Assembly (NCBI GenBank): GCA_044370695.1
Contig: JBILVB010000141.1
Coordinates: forward strand, 1-9,425
Length of the DNA: 9,425 nt
From: JBEIFW01 sp044370695
GTDB lineage: Bacteria > Actinomycetota > Acidimicrobiia > Acidimicrobiales > Ilumatobacteraceae
Direction: 5' to 3'
Translations under genes and position numbers: made by a program
The notes under the pieces: model-generated
Told to the model about the DNA's origin: nothing
The model's database searches: none
Seen by the model: only the letters and a program-made list of their open reading frames with translations
In this document: positions 4,989-9,425 of the stretch, in pieces
Layout: each line of letters starts with the position of its first letter
Position numbering within the stretch: the first letter of the stretch is position 1

Positions 4989-7085
4989 CGTGGCGGCGAC
5001 CCCGTCCCAGCGGTCCAGGATCGCTTCGGCCTCGCCGGGTTGCCCGAACAGGTAGCCCTGCCCGGCGCTGCAGCCGAGTTCGACGAGCCGCTCGCACTGC
5101 CAGGTCTCCTCGACGCCCTCGGCGAGTACGCCCAGCCCGAGCAGGCTGCTCACGTCCACGATCGAGCGGATCAACGAATCCCCCGGGCCGTCGCCGCCGG
5201 GCGACAGCGCCGAGACGAGGGAGCGGTCGACCTTCAGCACCGTGAACGGGAGTTGGCGAAGGTACGTGATGGAGGCGTGGACCGAGCCGTAGTCGTCGAG
5301 CGCGAGGCCGACGCCGTGGGCGCGCAGGTGGCTGAGCACCTCCTGGGTGCCGGCCATGCGTGCCATCGCTGCGCCCTCGGTCACCTCGAGCACGAGCCGC
5401 TTCCCCGCAAGGCCGTGCTCGGCGAGCGCAGCGACGAGATCCTCGAGGTAGTCGGCGGCGAGCAACTGCTGCGGGGAGACGTTCACGGTCAGGTAGAAGT
5501 CGGACCCGACACGACCGTCGCGGATCCACGCAGCGAGGTCGCCCAGCGAGCGGCGCAGCACCCAGCGGCCGACGGGCACGATCTGGCCGGTCTGCTCGGC
5601 GAGACCGACGAAGGCTCCGGGCATGACGACCCCACGCTCGGGGTGCTGCCAGCGCAGGAGCGCCTCCACGCCCAGCATGCGCCGGGCGGCGAGATCGACG
5701 ATCGGCTGGTAGTCGAGGAAGAACTCGTCGTCGACCAGCGCCCGCTCGATCTCCTGGCGCCACTCGGCTCGCCGGGAGGCGTGCTCGTGGCGTTCCGGGT
5801 CGTAGACCGCCCACCCGCCCTTGCCCGAGGCCTTCACCTCGTACATGGCCGTGTCCGCCTCGTGCAGGAGGCGGGCGGGATCGAGCCGACCGACGCAGCT
5901 GGAGATGCCGATCGAAGCTCCGACCGCCACGGTCGCCGCCCGCAACTCCACCGGCTGGGCGATGAGACGCAGGAGCCGGTCGGCGAGCGCCGTCACGTCG
6001 TCGTGGTGATCCACGAGCACCGCGAACTCGTCTCCGCCGAGACGGGCCAGTTGATCGCTCGACCGCAACTCCCGCTGCAGACGCTCCGAGAGCAACTGCA
6101 GCAACTCGTCGCCTGCGGCATGGCCGTAGGTGTCGTTGACGGCCTTGAAGCCGTCGAGGTCGAACACGACGGCCGACACGGGCGTGCCGTGGCGCGCCGA
6201 GAGCGTCAGGAGCCGCTCGAGCTGGTCGAGGAGCATCCGACGGTTCGGCAACCCCGTCAGCGCGTCGTGGTAGGCGAGGAACTCCAGGTCGCCCTGGGCC
6301 GCCCGCCGTTCGCTGAGGTCCTCGAGCACGCACACCGCACCCATCGAGCCGCCCGGGATCGGCAGCGCACTCATGGCGAGCCAGCGGGTGGCCGCACCGA
6401 CCACAAGGGTGAACTCGACGGAGCCCTGCGGCTCACGGCCGGCGAGCACCTCGAACACCGGCAGCACCGTCTCGAGCGGTGTCCCGTCCACCGACGCGGC
6501 ACGCTGGAACACCTCGGCGACGCGCCGGCCGAGCAAGCTGTTCGCTTCGAGCCCGATCACGTCCCCTGCGACCTCGTTGGCGTCCACGATCCGGCCGGTG
6601 GGATCGACGAACAGCAGCCCTTCGCTGACCGACTCCAGTGCGAGTCGGACCGAACTGGACGCGACGGCGAGCACCCCGGTGCGCTCGATGCTGCACACCA
6701 CCGCCTCGCCGTGGGGAACCATGGAGACGCGCACGCTGCGCGCACCATCGGTGAGTCGCACGTCGAGCACGACCGGCGCACCGCCCGTCGCGAGCGCGTC
6801 GATCTCGGCTGCGACCCGGCTGCGGTCGTTCGGGTGGATCCGGGCGAGCAACGCCGATCGCGACCCGACCGCGCCACCGAGCAGCGCCACGGCCGAGGCG
6901 TTCGCGCCGACGGCCCCCCGTTCGACGACCACGATGGGCACCGCGACGGCATCGATCGGCACGGACGCGCCGGAGCCCGGGGCGGCGAACGGCGCTCGGG
7001 CCGGCCGATGCACCTCGTTTCCCGGGGTGGCGGTCACGGCGGTACCGATCGGCGGCCCGTCACGCCGGTTGACGGTTGGCGCCAC
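4962..7085 (-). CDS. PAS-PAS-GGDEF-EAL cyclic-di-GMP signalling protein
   Basis: A 707-residue cytosolic protein with no membrane segment. A degenerate PAS-like region spans about 42-135 and a clearer PAS about 146-260 (SEGLLFVDPTGRIVDAN). The GGDEF domain covers about 265-430: HDALTGLPNRR (273-283), DLDGFKAVND (309-318), GGDEF at 350-354 and an RSSD inhibitory I-site (341-344) exactly five residues upstream. The EAL domain covers about 440-695: E474 of EAL, N535, EVTE (567-570), DDYG (597-600), K618 of LKVD, E656 of AEGVE and Q676. All catalytic motifs for making and for breaking c-di-GMP are present, so it is potentially bifunctional, with balance set by the PAS inputs. The GTG at 7085 is the first start after an in-frame stop, but has no good ribosome site. 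GTGs at residues 17, 25 or 42 are alternatives. It diverges from the coiled-coil/PYP-like pair. Confidence 0.93.
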   Translation of the reverse strand: MAPTVNRRDGPPIGTAVTATPGNEVHRPARAPFAAPGSGASVPIDAVAVPIVVVERGAVGANASAVALLGGAVGSRSALLARIHPNDRSRVAAEIDALATGGAPVVLDVRLTDGARSVRVSMVPHGEAVVCSIERTGVLAVASSSVRLALESVSEGLLFVDPTGRIVDANEVAGDVIGLEANSLLGRRVAEVFQRAASVDGTPLETVLPVFEVLAGREPQGSVEFTLVVGAATRWLAMSALPIPGGSMGAVCVLEDLSERRAAQGDLEFLAYHDALTGLPNRRMLLDQLERLLTLSARHGTPVSAVVFDLDGFKAVNDTYGHAAGDELLQLLSERLQRELRSSDQLARLGGDEFAVLVDHHDDVTALADRLLRLIAQPVELRAATVAVGASIGISSCVGRLDPARLLHEADTAMYEVKASGKGGWAVYDPERHEHASRRAEWRQEIERALVDDEFFLDYQPIVDLAARRMLGVEALLRWQHPERGVVMPGAFVGLAEQTGQIVPVGRWVLRRSLGDLAAWIRDGRVGSDFYLTVNVSPQQLLAADYLEDLVAALAEHGLAGKRLVLEVTEGAAMARMAGTQEVLSHLRAHGVGLALDDYGSVHASITYLRQLPFTVLKVDRSLVSALSPGGDGPGDSLIRSIVDVSSLLGLGVLAEGVEETWQCERLVELGCSAGQGYLFGQPGEAEAILDRWDGVAATSGRRQGVG

Positions 7086-7092
7086 GGGCGGC

Positions 7093-7116
7093 GAACCGGT
7101 TCACCTCAAGTCACCT
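7093..7116. promoter_or_regulatory. Palindrome and direct repeat in the divergent intergene (candidate operator)
   Basis: GAACCGGTTC at 7093-7102 is a perfect 10-bp palindrome. TCACCT occurs at 7101-7106 and 7111-7116, one helical turn apart. The cluster is within 25 bases of the GGDEF-EAL start and 45 bases upstream of the coiled-coil gene, so a bound factor could control both. No clear -10/-35 pair could be assigned in this 75-base gap. Confidence 0.35.
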
Positions 7117-7160
7117 TCTGCCCCGCCGATGGCACAAGCGACGCGGGAAGGACGACCGAG

Positions 7161-7493
7161 ATGCAGCCGAGCCAGCCACCGCCCTCACCCTTGGGTTCGC
7201 TCCCGGGGCCGTTGCTCGAGTTGGGCATGCGCGCGCAGCTCGAGTCGCTCTACGCCGAGCGGGAGTACCTCGCTGCCGAACTCGGCGTGAGCGACGCCGA
7301 TGAGGTGCTCAGCGTGGTCGAGGGCCTACGGGCCGAATCGGCGGCGCTGCGGCGCCTGATCGAGCTGACCGAGGCGCAACGGCGTCTCGACGCCGAGCGT
7401 CAGGCCGTCAGCGACGAGATCGAGCGCCTGCGCTCCCGGTTGCCGACCGACGCCTCGGGTCCCACGACGGCACCGGCCGAGGGTCGGCCGTGA
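7161..7493 (+). CDS. Small coiled-coil protein, hypothetical
   Basis: A 110-residue protein with a Pro-rich N-terminus (PSQPPPSPLGSLPGP, residues 3-17), a long charged amphipathic helix from about 20 to 95 with Leu/Ala heptad-like spacing (RAESAALRRLIELTEAQRRL), and a Pro/Thr-rich C-terminus. It has no cysteine, catalytic motif, signal peptide or membrane segment, so it is probably a cytosolic oligomer or adaptor. The ATG at 7161 is preceded by GGGAAGGA (7145-7152) at a suitable distance, while an in-frame extension further upstream is antisense to the GGDEF-EAL gene. Its stop overlaps the PYP-like start by 4 nt, so the two are coupled and probably act together. No family recognised. Confidence 0.8.
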   Translation: MQPSQPPPSPLGSLPGPLLELGMRAQLESLYAEREYLAAELGVSDADEVLSVVEGLRAESAALRRLIELTEAQRRLDAERQAVSDEIERLRSRLPTDASGPTTAPAEGRP

Positions 7494-7921
7494 CCACCGA
7501 CCACGCCACCGGCGGACTCACGGCGCTGGCCTGGGCGCAGGCGACGGAGCTCGCTGCGGCCGGCGTGAGCTTCGCCGACGAGACCACCCTCGCCGAGCTC
7601 GACGCCGCCGAGGATTTCGATCATTTCGGCTTCGCCGTCGTCGAGCTCGACGACGGCGCCACGGTGATCGCGCTCAACCGCGCCGCCGCGGAGATGTTCG
7701 GCATGGTCGCCGCCGCAGCGATCGGTCGCGACTTCTTCCTCCAGGTCGTGCCCGGCACGAACAACCGTCTGTTCCGGGGCACGTTCCGGCGCTGCGTGGA
7801 GCTTCCGCAGGTCGATCTGCTGTTCGGCTACACCTTCACGTACCGCATCGCTCCGACGGACGCTCGCGTCCATCTGCACCGGCGCAACGGCCGGAACCTC
7901 ATCCTCGTCCGCCGGAGCTGA
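7490..7921 (+). CDS. PYP-like PAS-domain protein lacking the chromophore cysteine
   Basis: A 143-residue protein aligning nearly end to end, after a 25-residue extension, with photoactive yellow protein (PYP) of Halorhodospira. Shared elements include DHFGFAVVELDDG (44-56; PYP LAFGAIQLDGDG), IGRDFFLQVVPGT (78-90; PYP IGKNFFKDVAPCT) and LFGYTFTYRIAPTDARVHL (111-129; PYP MFEYTFDYQMTPTKVKVHM). The p-coumarate-binding C69 of PYP is G89 here. Y42, E46, T50 and R52 correspond to L62, A66, F70 and M72, so the chromophore pocket is lost. The only cysteine, C102, is elsewhere. It is therefore a PYP-fold sensor for another ligand or a protein-interaction module, not a blue-light receptor. The GTG start overlaps the coiled-coil stop (GTGA), with GAGGG at 7479-7483 upstream. 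A general PAS protein is the fallback name. The neighbouring c-di-GMP enzyme suggests a signalling role. Confidence 0.82.
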   Translation: MTTDHATGGLTALAWAQATELAAAGVSFADETTLAELDAAEDFDHFGFAVVELDDGATVIALNRAAAEMFGMVAAAAIGRDFFLQVVPGTNNRLFRGTFRRCVELPQVDLLFGYTFTYRIAPTDARVHLHRRNGRNLILVRRS

Positions 7922-7929
7922 GCGGCGCG

Positions 7930-7950
7930 CGCCGTCAGTGGCTGACGGCG
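7930..7950. terminator. Perfect 9-bp hairpin between convergent genes (possible bidirectional terminator)
   Basis: CGCCGTCAG (7930-7938) and CTGACGGCG (7942-7950) are exact complements with a TGG loop. The hairpin starts 8 bases after the PYP-like stop and includes the acyl-CoA dehydrogenase stop and its last four codons, so it could end transcription from both sides. Neither side has a T-run, so it may act as an RNA 3'-end stabiliser or a non-canonical terminator. Confidence 0.5.
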
Positions 7951-9269
7951 AACTGGTCGAGGTAGTCGGCGAGCTTCGCCTCGGCCGCGGCCCGGCGCGT
8001 CGGGACGTGCTCGGACGGGACCTCGTGGGGCCGGTAGTTCTTGAGCAGCTGGCGAGCCACGGTGACCTTGTGCACCTCGTCGGGGCCGTCGTAGATCCGA
8101 GCGGCGCGAGCGTGGCGGTACATCGACTCGAGCGGGAGATCCGTGGTGTAGCCGAGGCTGCCGTGGATCTGGATCGCACGATCGATCACGTTGTAGAGCA
8201 CCTTGGCGCCCCAGAACTTGATGACGCCGATCTCCACCCGGGCGTCGGAGTAGTGCCGGCCGGCAGCGTGGAGCTGGTCCATCTTCCATGCGGCCTGGAG
8301 CGTGAGCAGCCGGGCCGCCTGCATCTCGGCATGGCTCTCGGCGATCCAGTCCTGGATCATCTGCTTCTCCGCGAGGATCGACCCGTGCACGTAGCGCGAC
8401 AGCGCCCGCTCGCACAGCATGTCGAAGGCGCGCGCCGACTGGCCGAGCCACCGCATCGCATGGTGGATACGGCCCGGCCCGAGGCGTTTCTGCGCCAACG
8501 CGAAGCCCTGGCCGATCCCCGCCTCGCCGCCGACGATGTTCTCGAACGGCACCCGCACGTTGTCGTAGATGATCTCGGCGTGGCCGCCCGGCTCTCCGGT
8601 GCGATGGTCGGGCTCGCCCATCGTGGGCACGTCACGAACGATGTTGACGCCGGGCGTGTTCCGCGGGACCAGGATCATCGAGTACGACTTGTAGGGCGAC
8701 GCGTCGGCATCGAGGTTGGTCCTCACCATCACGAGCAGCAGATCGGCGATCGACGCGTTCGACGAGAACCACTTGTGGCCGTTGATCACCCACTCGTCGC
8801 CGTCGCGGACCGCCTGGGTGGTGAGCAGCGTCGGATCGGCACCGGCACCGGGCTCGGTCATCGAGAAGCACGACCGGATCCGGCCGTCGAGCAGCGGTTG
8901 CATCCACTGCTCCTTCTGGGCATCGGTGCCGCCGACGGCGAGCAGTTCGGCGTTGCCCGAGTCCGGCGCATTGTTCCCGAAGATCGACGGCGCATAGCCG
9001 CAGGCACCGAGGATCTCGTGCATGAGACCGAGCTTGACCTGGCCGAAACCGAGGCCACCCATGTCGGGCGGAAGATGGGCGGCCCACAACCCTTGGCGCT
9101 TCACCTCTTCCTTCAGCGGTGCGGTGATCTGGTTGAACACGGCGCGACCCTCCGGGGTGCGCCAGTGCTCCGCCAGCGTCTCCAGCGGCATGATCTCGTC
9201 CCGGACGAACGCCCTCATCCAGTCGAGCTTCTCCTGGAACTCCGGATCGGTGGAGAAATCCCACGCCAT
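7935..9269 (-). CDS. Acyl-CoA dehydrogenase, ACAD10/11-like
   Basis: A 444-residue FAD-dependent acyl-CoA dehydrogenase that would oxidise an acyl-CoA to the trans-2-enoyl-CoA and pass electrons to ETF. The N-terminal helical domain covers about 1-130. The FAD/substrate strand signature CFSMTEPGAGADPT (134-147) is followed by WVINGHKWFSS (160-170). The C-terminal domain has IHGSLGYT (368-375) and IYDGPDEVHK (392-401). The base position that is Glu in medium-chain enzymes is D394, as in ACAD10/ACAD11-type proteins. Substrate is unknown. It is longer than the usual 380-400 residues, with the extra length in a linker around 215-230 and a C-terminal tail (410-444). The ATG at 9269 has GAGGGGG (9276-9282) 6 bases upstream. 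It converges on the PYP-like gene with a hairpin between. It could join the thiolase in beta-oxidation, but is not in one operon with it. Confidence 0.93.
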   Translation of the reverse strand: MAWDFSTDPEFQEKLDWMRAFVRDEIMPLETLAEHWRTPEGRAVFNQITAPLKEEVKRQGLWAAHLPPDMGGLGFGQVKLGLMHEILGACGYAPSIFGNNAPDSGNAELLAVGGTDAQKEQWMQPLLDGRIRSCFSMTEPGAGADPTLLTTQAVRDGDEWVINGHKWFSSNASIADLLLVMVRTNLDADASPYKSYSMILVPRNTPGVNIVRDVPTMGEPDHRTGEPGGHAEIIYDNVRVPFENIVGGEAGIGQGFALAQKRLGPGRIHHAMRWLGQSARAFDMLCERALSRYVHGSILAEKQMIQDWIAESHAEMQAARLLTLQAAWKMDQLHAAGRHYSDARVEIGVIKFWGAKVLYNVIDRAIQIHGSLGYTTDLPLESMYRHARAARIYDGPDEVHKVTVARQLLKNYRPHEVPSEHVPTRRAAAEAKLADYLDQFAVSH

Positions 9270-9301
9270 CGTCGACCCCCTCGTGTGCGCAGCGACGCGC
9301 C

Positions 9302-9307
9302 ACCCTA
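9302..9307 (-). promoter_or_regulatory. Possible -10 box of the acyl-CoA dehydrogenase gene
   Basis: The minus strand reads TAGGGT here, placing a start near 9295 and a leader of about 26 bases that carries the GAGGGGG ribosome site. No good -35 is seen, and an upstream gene on the same strand may also feed transcription. Confidence 0.35.
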
Positions 9308-9312
9308 CGCCC

Positions 9313-9425
9313 TCACCGCAGCGCCCGTCCGAGGGCCCGTGCTCGCCGCTGCGCCGGCGCGCGCATGTCGACCCACCCGGAGGCTGCCATGATCGACCAC
9401 TCGTGGAACTGGTCTTGATCCGTCA
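9313..9425 (-). CDS. Possible C-terminal end of an unidentified protein (runs off right edge)
   Basis: The minus strand holds an open frame entering from the right edge and ending at a TGA (9315-9313), giving 36 residues: DQFHEWSIMAASGWVDMR, then an Arg/Ala-rich tail. Of its codons about four fifths end in G or C, which is better than the other two minus frames here and fits the window's coding style. It would lie 43 bases upstream of the acyl-CoA dehydrogenase in the same direction. Too little is present to name a family, and it could be non-coding. Confidence 0.4.
   Translation of the reverse strand, partial: TDQDQFHEWSIMAASGWVDMRAPAQRRARALGRALR

Noticed and set aside
5040..7493. Very long plus-strand open frame across the GGDEF-EAL gene
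   Set aside because: It is antisense to a gene with complete GGDEF and EAL motifs and is rich in Arg, His, Glu and Pro with no domain. Long antisense frames are expected when codon third positions are almost all G or C. Only its last 110 codons, from the ATG at 7161, are accepted.
7938..9392. Long plus-strand open frame opposite the acyl-CoA dehydrogenase
   Set aside because: It mirrors the dehydrogenase codons, has no family motif, and the minus strand carries all acyl-CoA dehydrogenase signatures.
9390..9419. Short plus-strand ATG frame of 9 codons near the right edge with a GGAGG upstream
   Set aside because: It is too short to judge and lies opposite a better coding-like minus-strand frame; a chance match is likelier.

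Overview
This 9.4 kb window is very GC-rich, and its third codon positions are almost all G or C. It looks like an actinobacterial chromosome, possibly class Acidimicrobiia (inference). The pointers are a mycothiol S-conjugate amidase (Mca) homologue, a FadA5-type thiolase, an SCP2-like protein, an ACAD10/11-type acyl-CoA dehydrogenase, frequent GTG starts, and several genes that lack a Shine-Dalgarno sequence but carry a TANNNT box 7-10 bases before the ATG. I see no rRNA, tRNA, CRISPR array or insertion sequence.

Layout, left to right. A DEAD-box RNA helicase runs off the left edge on the minus strand (1-187). It diverges from a 3-ketoacyl-CoA thiolase (308-1486). The intergene holds a tandem repeat and hairpin in the helicase leader and a promoter reading into the thiolase. 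The plus strand continues with a secreted, probably lipidated staphylococcal-nuclease-like protein whose start lies in a 12-bp inverted repeat (1548-2066), an AhpD/carboxymuconolactone-decarboxylase-like protein (2103-2699) and a YdjC/ChbG-type deacetylase homologue with altered motifs (2728-3564). Convergent to these is a minus-strand pair, Mca (4739-3816) overlapping by 4 nt a 73-residue SCP2-like protein (3819-3598). A tiny lipoprotein gene (4806-4988) diverges from mca and overlaps the 3' end of the next gene.

The most interesting part is 4962-7921. A minus-strand PAS-PAS-GGDEF-EAL protein with intact cyclase, phosphodiesterase and I-site motifs diverges from a translationally coupled plus-strand pair: a 110-residue coiled-coil protein and a 143-residue protein that aligns along its length with photoactive yellow protein (PYP). 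The PYP-like protein lacks the chromophore cysteine (Gly instead) and the other pocket residues. It therefore looks like a light-blind PYP-fold sensor next to a c-di-GMP enzyme, which is a candidate undescribed signalling module. The shared promoter region carries a 10-bp palindrome and a direct repeat spaced one helical turn.

The right end holds an acyl-CoA dehydrogenase (9269-7935) whose 3' end forms a perfect hairpin, and possibly the C-terminal end of another minus-strand gene at the edge. Thiolase, acyl-CoA dehydrogenase and SCP2-like protein together suggest acyl-CoA or sterol-type lipid catabolism, but they are not one operon. Family assignments rest on motifs and remembered family sequences; no database search was possible.
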